A stretch of DNA of 64,000 bases, from the NCBI GenBank assembly GCA_037974665.1, contig CM075773.1, positions 18,032,146-18,096,145 of the forward strand, given 5' to 3'. This document shows positions 1 through 12,177 of the stretch, piece after piece (position 1 is the stretch's first letter; the number at the start of each line of letters is the position of its first letter). The DNA comes from Ehretia macrophylla (Eukaryota; Streptophyta; Magnoliopsida; Boraginales; Ehretiaceae). A program made the translations under genes and the position numbers. Below the pieces are notes generated by a model. The model saw only the letters and a program-made list of their open reading frames with translations. It was not told the origin of the DNA and made no database searches.

Positions 1-22
1 TGGAGCAAAAAAAATTGAAAAG

Positions 23-141
23 GGGGTGCAACACAAGGGCTTCCCAGGGGGTCACCCATCCTATTACTACTCTCGCCCAAGCACGCTTAACTTCGGAGTT
101 CTGATGGGATCCGGTGCATTAGTGCTGGTATGATCGCACCC
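23..141 (-). rRNA. 5S rRNA: 5S rRNA gene, copy 1
   Basis: 119 nt. Differs from the window consensus at C107U, U103C and C78A, the same trio as copies 4 and 6. All three internal promoter boxes are intact. The upstream spacer is long and has the variant GACCGATT in the site II cluster. Confidence 0.97.
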
Positions 142-699
142 GTCATGTTGAGGGCACAATTCCTTTATGTGTTAACGGTTCACAGTCCCAGCCTAGAGAT
201 ATGACCGATTCAAAAGGCCCAATGGGCTTAACGACAACCCATCCGCTTCAACAACGTAGCATCCTCGCAAGACGTGATATCGACGCATTGTAGGGTCCTC
301 TAATGTGCCGCGAGTAAGGTTGTCGTCCTTTTAACAGCTCACGACTTACGATTCGGGACGGAAAAACAAAGCAAAAGAAGAAAAGTGGTTCGAAACTAAT
401 GAAAACGTTCGATTTTGAGCTCCGAAAAGGGCACAGCGAGCTAGCTTGCTGCCCCCGTCGAAGAGCTCTCGGAGAGCTTTCCAACGGTATGCTGTGCGCC
501 TCGTAACTCCTTACGGATCAAAAGTTATGGGCACCGGAGCGACGGAGACCTGGTCACAAGCCCTACGCCCTCGGTTTGCGGGCCCAGCCTCCACGTGAAG
601 AGAAGTTGTCTTGCCCAAGGTGCCGTGGGATTCGATAATAGAAATGTGGTGGGTAAAGTATCTTGGCAACCCTAACCAGAGCAAAAAAAATTGAAAAGA

Positions 700-818
700 G
701 GGGTGCAACACGAGGATTTCCCAGGGGGTCACCCATCCTAGTACTACTCTCGCCCAAGCACGCTTAACTTCGGAGTTCTGATGGGATCCAGTGCATTAGT
801 GCTGGTATGATCGCACCC
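700..818 (-). rRNA. 5S rRNA: 5S rRNA gene, copy 2
   Basis: 119 nt with G102A and C29U. Promoter boxes intact; long spacer upstream with a consensus site II cluster at 880-906. Confidence 0.97.
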
Positions 819-1376
819 GTCATGTTGAGGGCACAATTCCTTTATGTGTTAACGGTTCACAGTCCCAGCCTAGAGATATGGCCCATTCAAAAGGCCCAAT
901 GGGCTTAATGACAACCCATCCGCTTCAACAACGCAGCATCCTCGCAAGACGTTATATCAAAATGTTGTAAGGCCCTCTAATGTGCCGCGAGTAAGGTTGT
1001 CGTCCTTTTAACAACTCACGACATACGATCCGGGACGGAAAAACAGAGCAAAAGAAGAAAAGTGGCCCAAAACAAATGAAAACGTTCGATTTTGAGTTTC
1101 GAAAAGGGAACAGCGTGCTAGCTGGCTGCCCCCGTCGTAAAGCTCTCAGAGAGCTTTCCAACGGTATGCTGTGCGCCTCGTAACTCCTTACGGATCAAAA
1201 GTTATGGGCACCGGAGCGACGGAGACCTGGTCACAAGCCTTACGCCCTCGGTTTGCTGGCCCAGCCTCCACGTGAAGAGAAGTTGTCTTGCCCAAGGTGC
1301 TGTGGGATTTGATAATAGAAATGTGGTGGGTAAAGTATCTTGGCAACCCTAACCGGAGCAAAAAAAATTGAAAAGG

Positions 1377-1495
1377 GGGGTGCAACACGAGGACTTCCCA
1401 GGGGGTCACCCATCCTAGTACTACCCTCGCCCAAGCACGCTTAACTTCGGAGTTCTGATGGGATCCGGTGCATTAGTGCTGGTATGATCGCACCT
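1377..1495 (-). rRNA. 5S rRNA: 5S rRNA gene, copy 3
   Basis: 119 nt with A71G (intermediate element) and G1A at the transcription start. Long spacer upstream. Confidence 0.96.
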
Positions 1496-2052
1496 GTCAT
1501 GTTGAGGGCACAATTCCTTTATGTGTTAACGGTTCACAGTCCCAGCCTAGAGATATGGCCCATTCAAAAGGCCCAATGGGCTTAACGACAACCCATCCGC
1601 TTCAACAACGCAGCATCCTCGCAAGACGTGATATCGACGCATTGTAGGGTCCTCTAATGTGCCGCGAGTAAGGTTGTCGTCCTTTTAATAGCTCACGACA
1701 TACGATCCGGGACGGAAAAATAGAGCAAAAGAAGAAAAGTGGCCCGAAACAAATGAAAACGTTCGATTTTGAGCTCCGAAAAGGGCACAGCGAGCTAGCT
1801 GGCTGCCCCCGTCGTAGAGCTCTCAGAGAGCTTTCCAACGGTATGCTGTGCACCTCGTAACTCCTTACGGATCAAAAGTTATGGGCACCGGAGCGACGGA
1901 GACCTGGTCACAAGCCCTACGCCCTCGGTTTGCGGGCCCAGCCTCCACGTGAAGAGAAGTTGTCTTGCCCAAGGTGCCGTGGGATTCGATAATAGAAATG
2001 TGGTGGGTAAAGTATCTTGGCAACCCTAACTGGAGCAAAAAAAATTGAAAAG

Positions 2053-2171
2053 GGGGTGCAACACAAGGGCTTCCCAGGGGGTCACCCATCCTATTACTAC
2101 TCTCGCCCAAGCACGCTTAACTTCGGAGTTCTGATGGGATCCGGTGCATTAGTGCTGGTATGATCGCACCC
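2053..2171 (-). rRNA. 5S rRNA: 5S rRNA gene, copy 4
   Basis: 119 nt, identical to copy 1 (C107U, U103C, C78A), three units away. Spacer variants are shared as well, so the whole unit is a duplicate. Confidence 0.97.
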
Positions 2172-2729
2172 GTCATGTTGAGGGCACAATTCCTTTATGT
2201 GTTAACGGTTCACAGTCCCAGCCTAGAGATATGACCGATTCAAAAGGCCCAATGGGCTTAACGACAACCCATCCGCTTCAACAACGTAGCATCCTCGCAA
2301 GACGTGATATCGACGCATTGTAGGTTCCTCTAATGTGCCGCGAGTAAGGTTGTCGTCCTTTTAACAGCTCACGACTTACGATTCGGGACGGAAAAACAAA
2401 GCAAAAGAAGAAAAGTGGTTCGAAACTAATGAAAACGTTCGATTTTGAGCTCCGAAAAGGGTACAGCGAGCTAGCTTGCTGCCCCCGTCGAAGAGCTCTC
2501 GGAGTGCTTTCCAACGGTATGCTGTGCGCCTTGTAACTCCTTACGGATCAAAAGTTATGGGCACCGGAGCGACGGAGACCTGGTCACAAGCCCTACGCCC
2601 TCGGTTTGCGGGCCCAGCCTCCACGTGAAGAGAAGTTGTCTTGCCCAAGGTGCCGTGGGATTCGATAATAGAAATGTGGTGGGTAAAGTATCTTGGCAAC
2701 CCTAAGCGGAGCAAAAAAAATTGAAAAGG

Positions 2730-2848
2730 GGGGTGCAACATGAGGACTTCCCAGGGGGTCACCCATCCTAGTACTACTCTCGCCCAAGCACGCTTAACTT
2801 CGGAGTTCTGATGGGATCCGGTGCATTAGTGCTAGTATGATCGCACCC
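2730..2848 (-). rRNA. 5S rRNA: 5S rRNA gene, copy 5
   Basis: 119 nt with G108A and C15U, both C-to-T type changes. Boxes intact; long spacer upstream. Confidence 0.97.
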
Positions 2849-3406
2849 GTCATGTTGAGGGCACAATTCCTTTATGTGTTAACGGTTCACAGTCCCAGCC
2901 TAGATATATGGCCCATTCAAAAGGCCCAATGGGCTTAACGACAACCCATCCGCTTCAACAACGCAGCATCCTCGCAAGACGTGATATCGACGCATTGTAG
3001 GGTCCTCTAATGTGCCGCGAGTAAGGTTGTCGTCCTTTTAACAGCTCACGACATACGATCCGGGACGGAAAAACAGAGCAAAAGAAGAAAAGTGGTCCGA
3101 AACAAATGAAAACGTTCGATTTTGAGTTCCGAAAAGGGCACAGCGAGCTAGCTGGTTGCCCCCGTCGTAGAGCTCTTAGAGAGCTTTCCAACGGTATGCT
3201 GCGCGCCTCGTAACTCCTTACGGATCAAAAGTTATGGGCACCGGAGCGACGGAGACCTGGTCACAAGCCCTACGCCCTCGGTTTGCGGGCCCAGCCTCCA
3301 CGTGAAGAGAAGTTGTCTTGCCCAAGCTGCCGTGGGATTCGATAATAGAAATGTGGTTGGTAAAGTATCTTGGCAACCCTAACTGGAGCAAAAAAAATTA
3401 AAAAGA

Positions 3407-3525
3407 GGGGTGCAACACAAGGGCTTCCCAGGGGGTCACCCATCCTATTACTACTCTGGCCCAAGCACGCTTAACTTCAGAGTTCTGATGGGATCCGGTG
3501 CATTAGTGCTGGTATGATCGCACCC
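3407..3525 (-). rRNA. 5S rRNA: 5S rRNA gene, copy 6
   Basis: 119 nt with the copy 1/4 trio plus G68C in the intermediate element and C47U. It is a later derivative of that haplotype, and its promoter may be weaker. Confidence 0.96.
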
Positions 3526-4083
3526 GTCATGTTGAGGGCACAATTCCTTTATGTGTTAACGGTTCACAGTCCCAGCCTAGAGATATGACCGATTCAAAAG
3601 GCCCAATGGGCTTAACGACAACCCATCCGCTTCAACAACGTAGCATCCTCGCAAGACGTGATATCGACGCATTGTAGGGTCCTCTAATGTGCCGCGAGTA
3701 AGGTTGTCGTCCTTTTAAAAGCTCACGACTTACGATTTGGGACGGAAAAACAAAGCAAAAGAAGAAAAGTGGTTCGAAACTAATGAAAACGTTCGATTTT
3801 GAGCTCCGAAAAGGGCACAGTGAGCTAGCTTGCTTCCCCCGTCGAAGAGCTCTCGGAGAGCTTTCCAACGGTATGCTGTGCGCCTCGTAACTCCTTACGG
3901 ATCAAAAGTTATGGGCACCGGAGCGACGGAGACCTGGTCATAAGCCCTACGCCCTCGGTTTGCGGGCCCATCCTCCACGTGAAGAGAAGTTGTCTTGCCC
4001 AAGGTGCCGTGGGATTCGATAATAGAAATGTGGTGGGTAAAGTATCTTGGCAACCCTAACCGGAGCAAAAAAAATTGAAAAGG

Positions 4084-4202
4084 GGGGTGCAACACAAGGA
4101 CTTCCCAGGGGGTCACCCATCCTAGTACTACTCTCGCCCAAGCACGCTTAACTTCGGAGTTCTGATGGGATCCGGTGCATTAGTGCTGGTATGATCGCAC
4201 CC
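4084..4202 (-). rRNA. 5S rRNA: 5S rRNA gene, copy 7
   Basis: 119 nt, differing only by C107U. Likely functional; long spacer upstream. Confidence 0.97.
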
Positions 4203-4760
4203 GTCATGTTGAGGGCACAATTCCTTTATGTGTTAACGGTTCACAGTCCCAGCCTAGAGATATGGCCAATTCAAAAGGCCCAATGGGCTTAACGACAACC
4301 CATCCGCTTCAACAACACAGCATCCTCGCAACACGTGATATCGATGCATTGTAGGGTCCTCTAATGTGCCGCGAGTAAGGTTGTCGTCCTTTTAACAGCT
4401 CACGACTTACGATTCGGGACGAAAAAATAAAGCAAAAGAAGAAAAGTGGTTCGAAACTAATGAAAACGTTCGATTTTGAGCTCCGAAAAGGGCACAGCGA
4501 GCTAGCTTGCCGCCCCCGACGAAGAGCTCTCAGAGAGCTTTCCAACGGTATGCTGTGCGCCTCGTAACTCCTTACGGATCAAAAGTTATGGGCACCGGAG
4601 CGACGGAGACCTGGTCACAAGCCCTACGCCCTCAGTTTGCGGGCCCAGCCTCCACGTGAAGAGAAGTTGTCTTGCCCAAGGTGCCGTGAGATTCGATAAT
4701 AAAAATGTGGTGGATAAAGTATCTTGGCAACCATAACCGGAGCAACAAAAATTGAAAAAG

Positions 4761-4879
4761 GGGGTGAAACACGAGGACTTCCCCGGGGGTCACCCATCCT
4801 AGTTCTACTCTCGCCCAAGCACGCATAACTTCGGAGTTCTGATGGGATCCGGTGCATTAGTGCTGGTATGATCGCACCC
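4761..4879 (-). rRNA. 5S rRNA: 5S rRNA gene, copy 8
   Basis: 119 nt with G113U, U96G (C box), U76A and A55U (A box). The distal T-run is interrupted. Possibly a weak gene. Confidence 0.95.
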
Positions 4880-5437
4880 GTCATGTTGAGGGCACAATTC
4901 CTTTATGTGTTAACGGTTCACAGTCCCCGCCTGGAGAGATGGCCCATTCAAAAGGCCCAATTGGCTTAACGACAACCCATCCGCTTCAACAACGCATCAA
5001 GATCGCAAGACGTGATATCGACGCATTGTAGGGTCCTCTAATGTGCCGCGAGTAAGATTGTCGTCCTTTTAACAGCTCACGACGTACGATCCGGGACGGC
5101 AAAACAGAGCAAAAGAAGAAAAGTGGCCCGAAACTGATGAAAACGTTTGATTTTGAGCTCTGAAATGGGCACATCGAGGTAGCTAGCTGCCTCCATCGTA
5201 GAGCTCTCAGAGAGCTTTCCAACGGTATGCTGTGCGCCTCGTAACTCCTTACGGATCAAAAGTTATGGGCACCGGAGCGACGGAGACCTGGTCACAAGCC
5301 CTACGCCCTCGGTTTGCGGGCCCAGCCTCCACGTGAAGAGAAGTTGTCTTGCCCAAGGTGCCGTGGGATTCGATAATAGAAATGTGGTGGGTAAAGTATC
5401 TTGGCAACCCTAACCGGAGCAAAAAAAATTGAAAAGT

Positions 5438-5556
5438 GGGGTGCAACACGAGGACTTCCAAGGGGGTCACCCATCCTAGTACTACTCTCGCCCAAGCACG
5501 CTTAACTTCGGAGTTCTGATGGGATCCGGTGCATTAGTGCTGGTATGATCGCACCC
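5438..5556 (-). rRNA. 5S rRNA: 5S rRNA gene, copy 9
   Basis: 119 nt with only G97U at the edge of the C box. Long spacer upstream. Confidence 0.97.
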
Positions 5557-5853
5557 GTCATGTTGAGGGCACAATTCCTTTATATGTTAACGGTTCACAG
5601 TCCCAGCCTAGAGATATGGCCCATTCAAAAGGCCCAATGGGCTTAACGACAACCCATCCGCTTCAACAACGCAGCATCCTCGCAAGAGTTGATATCGACG
5701 CATTGTAGGGTCCTCTAATGTGTCGTGAGTAAGGTTGTCGTCCTTTTAACAGCTCACGACGTACGATCCGGGACGGAAAAATAGAGCAAAAGAAGAAAAG
5801 TGGCCCGAAACTGATGAAAACGTTCGATTTTGAGCTCCGAAAAGGGCACAGCA

Positions 5854-5865
5854 AGCTAGCTAGCT
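5854..5865. repeat. Palindromic AGCTAGCTAGCT, hypervariable spot (example)
   Basis: This 12-bp perfect palindrome is the most variable part of the spacer. Other units read AGCTAGCTTGCT, AGCTAGCTGGCT, TGCTAGCTAGCT or AGCTTGCTTGCT at the same place. Confidence 0.65.
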
Positions 5866-6114
5866 GCCCCCATCGTAGAGCTCTCAGAGAGCTTTCCAAC
5901 GGTATGCTGTGCGCCTCGTAACTCCTTACGGATCAAAAGTTATGGGCACCGGAGCGACGGAGACCTGGTCACAAGCCCTACGCCCTCGGTTTGCGGGCCC
6001 AGCCTCCACGTGAAGAGAAGTTGTCTTGCCCAAGGTGCCGTGGGATTCGATAATAGAAATGTGGTGGGTAAAGTATCTTGGCAACCCTAACCGGAGCAAA
6101 AAAAATTGAAAACG

Positions 6115-6233
6115 GGGGTGCAACACGAGGACTTCCCAGGGGGTCACCCATCCTAGTACTACTCTCGCCCAAGCACGCTTAACTTCGGAGTTCTGATGGG
6201 ATCCGGTGCATTAGTGCTGGTATGATCGCACCC
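6115..6233 (-). rRNA. 5S rRNA: 5S rRNA gene, copy 10
   Basis: 119 nt, identical to the window consensus. The upstream spacer carries the GACCGATT site II variant seen upstream of copies 1, 4 and 6. Confidence 0.98.
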
Positions 6234-6790
6234 GTCATGTTGAGGGCACAATTCCTTTATGTGTTAACGGTTCACAGTCCCAGCCTAGAGATATGACCGA
6301 TTCAAAAGGCCCAATGGGCTAAACGACAACCCATCCGCTTCAACAACGCAGCATCCTCGCAAGACGTGATATCGACGCATTGTAGGGTCCTCTAATGTGC
6401 CGCGAGTAAGGTTGTCATCCTTTTAACAGCTCACGACTTACAATTCGGGACGAAAAAACAGAGCAAAAGAAGAAAAGTGGCTCGAAACTAATGAAAACGT
6501 TCGATTTTGAGCTCCGAAAAGGGCACAGCAAGCTAGCTTGCTGCCCCCGTCGTAGAGCTCTCAGAGAGTTTTCCAACGGTATGATGTGCGCCTCGTAACT
6601 CCTTATGGATCAAAAGTTATGGGCACCGGAGCGACGGAGACCTGGTCACAAGCCCTACGCCCTCGGTTTGCGGGCCCAGCCTCCACGTGAAGAGAAGTTG
6701 TCTTGCCCAAGGTGCCGTGGGATTCGATAATAGAAATGTGGTGGGTAAAGTATCTTGGCAACCCTAACCGGAGCAAAAAAAATTGAAAAG

Positions 6791-6909
6791 GGGGTGCAAC
6801 ACGAGGACTTCCCAGGGGGTCACCCATCCTAGTACTACTCTCGCCCAAGCACGCTTAACTTCGGAGTTCTGATGGGATCCGGTGCATTAGTGCTGGTATG
6901 ATCGCACCC
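6791..6909 (-). rRNA. 5S rRNA: 5S rRNA gene, copy 11
   Basis: 119 nt, identical to the window consensus. Long spacer upstream. Confidence 0.98.
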
Positions 6910-7467
6910 GTCATGTTGAGGGCACAATTCCTTTATATGTTAACGGTTCACAGTCCCAGCCTAGAGATATGGCCCATTCAAAAGGCCCAATGGGCTTAAC
7001 GACAACCCATCCGCTTCAACAACGCAGCATCCTCGCAAGAGGTGATATCGACGCATTGTAGGGTCCTCTAATGTGCCGTGAGTAAGGTTGTCGTCCTTTT
7101 AACAGCTCACGACGTATGATCCGGGACGGAAAAACAGAGCAAAAGAAGAAAAGTGGCCCGAAACTGATGAAAACGTTCGATTTTGAGCTCCGAAAAGGGC
7201 ACAGCAAGCTAACTAGCTACCCCCGTCGTAGAGCTCTCAGAGAGCTTTCCAACGGTATGCTGTGCGCCTCGTAACTCCTTACGGATCAAAAGTTATGGGC
7301 ACCGGAGCGACGGAGACCTGGTCACAAGCCCTACGCCCTCGGTTTGCGGGCCCAGCCTCCACGTGAAGAGAAGTTGTCTTGCCCAAGGTGCCGTGGGATT
7401 CGATAATAGAAATGTGGTGGGTAAAGTATCTTGGCAACCCTAACCGGAGCAAAAAAAATTGAAAACG

Positions 7468-7586
7468 GGGGTGCAACACGAGGACTTCCCAGGGGGTCAC
7501 CCATCCTAGTACTACTCTCGCCCAAGCACGCTTAACTTCGGAGTTCTGATGGGATCCGGTGCATTAGTGCTGGTATGATCGCACCC
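7468..7586 (-). rRNA. 5S rRNA: 5S rRNA gene, copy 12
   Basis: 119 nt, identical to the window consensus. The upstream interval is the first short unit of the window. Confidence 0.98.
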
Positions 7587-8107
7587 GTCATGTTGAGCGC
7601 ACAATTCCTTTATGTGTTAACGGTTCACAGTCCCAGCCTAGAGATATGGCCCATTCAAATGGCCCCATGGGCTTAACGACAACCCATCCGCTTCAACAAC
7701 GCAGCCTCATCGCCAGACCTGATATGGAGCCATTGTAGGGTCCTCTAATGTGCCGCGAGTAAGGTTGTCGTCCTTTTAACAGCTCACGACGTACGATCCG
7801 GGACGGAAAAACAGAGCAAAAGAAGAAAAGTGGCCCGAAATTGATGAAAACGTTCGATTTTGAGCTCCGAAATGGGCATAGCGTGCAAGCTAGCTGGCCA
7901 CGTCGTAGAGCACTCAGAGAGCTTTCCAACGGTATGCTGTGCGCCTCGTAACTCCTTACGGATCAAAAGTTATGGGCACCGGTTTGCGGGCCCAGCCTCC
8001 ATGTGAAGAGAAGTTGTCTTGCCCAAGGTGCCGTGGTATTCGATAATAGAAATGTGGTGGGTAAAGTATCTTGGCAACCCTAACCGGAGCAAAAAAAATT
8101 GAAAACG

Positions 8108-8226
8108 GGGGTGCAACACGAGGACTTCCAAGGGGGTCACCCATCCTTGTACTACTCTCGCCTAAGCAGGCTTAATTTCGGAGTTCTGATGGGATCCGGT
8201 GCATTAGTACTGGTATGATCGCACCC
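8108..8226 (-). rRNA. 5S rRNA: 5S rRNA gene, copy 13
   Basis: 119 nt with six changes: G97U, U79A, G64A, G58C, G51A and C18U. Three lie in the A box, so activity is doubtful. G58C with G51A recurs in copy 24. Confidence 0.95.
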
Positions 8227-8784
8227 GTCATGTTGAGGGCACAATTCCTTTATGTGTTAACGGTTCACAGTCCCAGCCTAGAGATATGGCCCATTCAAAA
8301 GGCCCAATGGGCTTAACGACAACCCATCCGCTTCAACAACGCAGCATCCTCGCAAGACGTGATATCGACGCATTGTAGGGTCCTCTAGTGTGCCGCGAGT
8401 AAGGTTGTCGTCCTTTTAACAGCTCACGACGTACGATCCGGGACGGACAAACAGAGCAAAAGAAGAAATGTGGCCCGAAACTAATGAAAACGTTCGATTT
8501 TGAGCTCCGAAAAGGGCAAAGCGAGCTAACTGGCTGCCCCTGTCGTAGAGCTCTCAGAGAGCTTTCCAACGGTATGCTGTGCGCCTCGTAACTCCTTACG
8601 GATCAAAAGTTATGGGCACCGGAGCGACGGAGACCTGGTCACAAGCCCTACGCCCTCGGTTTGCTGGCCCAGCCTCCACGTGAAGAGAAGTTGTCTTGCC
8701 CAAGGTGTCGTGGGATTCGATAATAGAAATGTGGTGGGTAAAGTATCTTGGCAACCCTAACTGAGGCAAAAAAAATTGAACAGC

Positions 8785-8904
8785 GGGGATGCAACACGAG
8801 GACTTCCCAGGGGGTCACCCATCCTAGTACTACTCTCGCCCAAGCACGCTTAACTTCGGAGTTCTGATGGGATCCAGTGCATTAGTGCTGGTATGATCGC
8901 ACCC
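8785..8904 (-). rRNA. 5S rRNA: 5S rRNA gene, copy 14
   Basis: 120 nt: one extra base in the 3' stem (after position 115) plus C29U. The first TTTT of the terminator is disrupted, leaving the T8 run. Short spacer upstream. Confidence 0.95.
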
Positions 8905-9424
8905 GTCATGTTGAGGGCACAATTCCTTTATGTGTTAACGGTTCACAGTCCCAGCCTAGAGATATGGCCCATTCAAAAGGCCCAATGGCCTTAACGACAA
9001 CCCATCCGCTTCAACAACGCAGCATCATCGCAAGACGTGATATCGACGCATTGTAGGGTCCTTTAATGTGCCGCGAGCAAGGTTGTCCTCCTTTTAACAG
9101 CTCACGACGTACCATCCGGGACGGAAAAACAGAGCAAAAGAAGAAGAGTGGCCCGAAACTGATGAAAATGTTCGATTTTGAGCTCCGAAAAGGGCATAGC
9201 GAGCTAGCTAGCTGGCCCCGTCGTAGAGCTCTCAGAGAGCTTTCCAACGGTATGCTGTGCGCCTCGTAACTCCTTACGGATCAAAAGTTATGGGCACCGG
9301 TTTGCGGGCCCAGCCTCCATGTGAAGAGAAGTTGTCTTGCCCAAGGTGCCGTGGTATTCGATAATAGAAATGTGGTGGGTAAAGTATATTGGCAACCCTA
9401 ACCGGGCCAAAAAAATTGAAAATG

Positions 9425-9543
9425 GGGGTGCAACACGAGGACTTCCAAGGGGGTCACCCATCCTAGTACTACTCTCGCCTAAGCACGCTTAACTTCGGAG
9501 TTCTGATGGGATCTGGTGCATTAGTGCTGGTATGATCGCACCC
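9425..9543 (-). rRNA. 5S rRNA: 5S rRNA gene, copy 15
   Basis: 119 nt with G97U, G64A and G30A. G64A with G30A is shared with copy 18. G30A destroys the BamHI site. Long spacer upstream. Confidence 0.96.
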
Positions 9544-10101
9544 GTCATGTTGAGGGCACAATTCCTTTATGTGTTAACGGTTCACAGTCCCAGCCTAGAG
9601 ATATGGCCCATTCAAAAGGCCCAATGGGCTTAACGACAACCCATCCGCTTCAACAACGCAGCATCATCGCAAGACGTGATATCGACGCATTGTAGGGTCC
9701 TCTAATGTGCCGCGAGTAAGGTTGTCATCCTTTTAACAGCTCACGACGTACGATCCGGGACGGAAAAACAGAGCAAAAGAAGAAAAGTGGCCCGAAACTA
9801 ATGAAAACATTCGATTTTGAGCTCCGAAAAGGGCACAGCGAGCTAGCTTGCTGCCCCCGTCGTAGAGCTCTCAGAGAGCTTTCCAACGGTATGTTGTGCG
9901 CCTCGTAACTCCTTACGGATCAAAAGTTATGGGCACCGGAGCGACGGAGACCTGGTCACAAGCCCTACGCCCTCGGTTTGCGGGCCCAGCCTCCACGTGA
10001 AGAGAAGTTGTCTTGCCCAAGGTGCCGTGGGATTCGATAATAGAAATGTGGTGGGTAAAGTATCTTGGCAACCCTAACCGGAGCAAAAAAAATTGAAAAG
10101 G

Positions 10102-10220
10102 GGGGTGCAACACGAGGACTTCCCATGGGGTCACCCATCCTAGTACTACTCTCGCCCAAGCACGCTTAACTTCGGAGTTCTGATAGGATCCAGTGCATTA
10201 GTGCTAGTATGATCGCACCC
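10102..10220 (-). rRNA. 5S rRNA: 5S rRNA gene, copy 16
   Basis: 119 nt with C95A (C box), C36U, C29U and C15U. Short spacer upstream. Confidence 0.96.
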
Positions 10221-10741
10221 GTCATGTTGAGGGCACATTTCCTTTATGTGTTAAAGGTTCACAGTCCCAGCCTAGAGATATGGCCCATTCAAAAGGCCCA
10301 ATGGGCTTAACGACAACCCATCAGCTTCAACAACGCAGCATCCTCGCAAGACGTGATATCGACGCATTGTAGGGTCCTCTAATGTGCCGCGAGTAAGGTC
10401 GTCGTCCTTTTAACAGCTCACGACGTACGATCCGGGACGGAAAAACAGAGGAAAAGAAGAAAAGTGGCCCGAAACTGATGAAAAGGTTCGATTTTGAGCT
10501 CCGAAAAGGGTACAGCGAGCTAGCTAGCTGCCCCCGTCGTAGAGCTCTCAGATAGCTTTCCAATGGTATGCTGTGCGCCTCGTAACTCCTTATGGATCAA
10601 AAGTTATGGGCACCGGTTTGCGGGCCCAGCCTCCACGTGAAGAGAAGTTGTCTTGCCCAAGGTGCCGTGGGATTCGATAATAGAAATGTGGTGGGTAAAG
10701 TATCTTGGCAACCCTAACCGGAGCAAAAAAAATTGAAAAGG

Positions 10742-10860
10742 GGGGTGCAACACGAGGACTTCCCAGGGGGTCACCCATCCTAGTACTACTCTCGCCCAAG
10801 CACGCTTAACTTCGGAGTTCTGATGGGATCCGGTGCATTACTGCTGGTATGATCGCACCC
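10742..10860 (-). rRNA. 5S rRNA: 5S rRNA gene, copy 17
   Basis: 119 nt with only C20G. Short spacer upstream. Promoter boxes intact. Confidence 0.97.
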
Positions 10861-11381
10861 GTCATGTTGAGGGCACAATTCCTTTATGTGTTAATGGTTC
10901 ACAGTCCCAGCCTAGAGATATGGCCCATTCAAAAGGCCCAATCGGCTTAACGACAAACCATCCCTGTCAACAACACACCATCCTCGCAAGACGTGATATC
11001 GACGCATTGTAGGGTCCTCTAATATGCCGCGAGTAAGGTTGTCATCCTTTTAACAGCTCACGACATACGATCCGGGACGGAAAAATAGAGAAAAAGAAGA
11101 AAAGTAGCCCGAAACTGATGAAAACGTTCGATTTTGAGCTCCGAAAAGGGCAAAGTGAGCTAGCTAGCTGCCCCCGTCGTAGAGCTCTCAGCGAGCTTTC
11201 CAACGGTATGTTGTGCGCCTCGTAACTCCTTACGGATCAAAAGTTATGGGCACCGGTTTGTGGGCCCAGCCTCCACGTGAAGAGAAGTTGTCTTGCCCAA
11301 GGTGCCGTGGGATTCGATAATAGAAATGTGGTGGGTAAAGTATCTTGGCAACCCTAACCGGAGCAAAAAAAATTGAAAAGG

Positions 11382-11500
11382 GGGGTGCAACACGAGGACT
11401 TCCCAGGGGGTCACCCATCCTAGTACTACTCTCGCCTAAGCACGCTTAACTTCGGAGTTCTGATGGGATCTGGTGCATTAGTGCTGGTATGATCGCACCC
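11382..11500 (-). rRNA. 5S rRNA: 5S rRNA gene, copy 18
   Basis: 119 nt with G64A (end of A box) and G30A. It is the copy 15 haplotype without G97U. Long spacer upstream. Confidence 0.97.
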
Positions 11501-12058
11501 GTCATGTTGAGGGCACAATTCCTTTATGTGTTAACGGTTCACAGTCCCAGCCTAGAGATATGGCCCATTCAAAAGGCCCAATGGGCTTAACGACAACCCA
11601 TCCGCTTCAACAACGCAGCATCCTCGCAAGACGTGATATCGACGCATTGTAGGGTCCTCTAATGTGCCGCGAGTAAGGTTGTCGTCCTTTTATCAGCTCA
11701 CGACGTACGATCCAGGACGAAAAAACAGAGGAAAAGAAGAAAAGTGGCCCGAAACTAATGAAAACGTTCGATTTTGAGCTCCTAAAAGGGCACAGCGGGC
11801 TAGCTGGCTGCCCACGTCATAGAGCTCTCAGAGAGCTTTCCAACGGTATACTGTGCGCCTCGTAACTCCTTACGAATCAAAAGTTATGGGCACCGGAGCG
11901 ACGGAGACCTGGTCACAAGCCCTACGCCCTTGGTTTGCGGGCCCAGCTTCCACGTGAAGAGAAGTTGTCTTGCCCAAGGTGCCGTGGGATTCGATAATAG
12001 AAATATGGTGGGTAAAGTATCTTGGCAACCCAAACAGGAGCAAAAAAAATAGAAAAGG

Positions 12059-12177
12059 GGGGTGCAACAAGAGGACTTCCCAGGGGGTCACCCGTCTTAG
12101 TATTACTCTCGCCCAAGCACGCTTAACTTTGGAGTTCTGATGGGATCCGGTGCATTAGTGCTGGTATGATCGCACCC
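12059..12177 (-). rRNA. 5S rRNA: 5S rRNA gene, copy 19
   Basis: 119 nt with G108U, U84C and G81A (C box), G75A and G48A. Two C-box changes make TFIIIA binding uncertain. Confidence 0.95.

Larger units (their letters stand above)
1..7586 (-). repeat. Long-unit block 1 (copies 1-12)
   Basis: Every interval here is 676-677 bp and contains the 37-bp segment absent from short units. Several spacers at 0.2-6.4 kb share private variants: a GACCGATT form of the proximal site II motif, TTCGGGAC in place of TCCGGGAC, and AACTAATG in place of AACTGATG. They mark a locally homogenised subfamily. Confidence 0.9.
7587..11500 (-). repeat. Mixed block 1 (short and long units)
   Basis: Interval order going right from copy 12 is short, long, short, long, short, short (640, 678, 639, 677, 640, 640 bp). 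Short units run directly from the CACCGG side of the indel to TTTGCGGG. Confidence 0.9.

Noticed and set aside
248-484. Minus-strand open frame of about 78 codons recurring in most spacers, and a 73-codon frame that runs into the 5S gene
   Set aside because: They recur only because the unit recurs. Substitutions among units change residues freely, frames are broken or shifted in many units, and one overlaps the rRNA gene. There is no recognisable domain.
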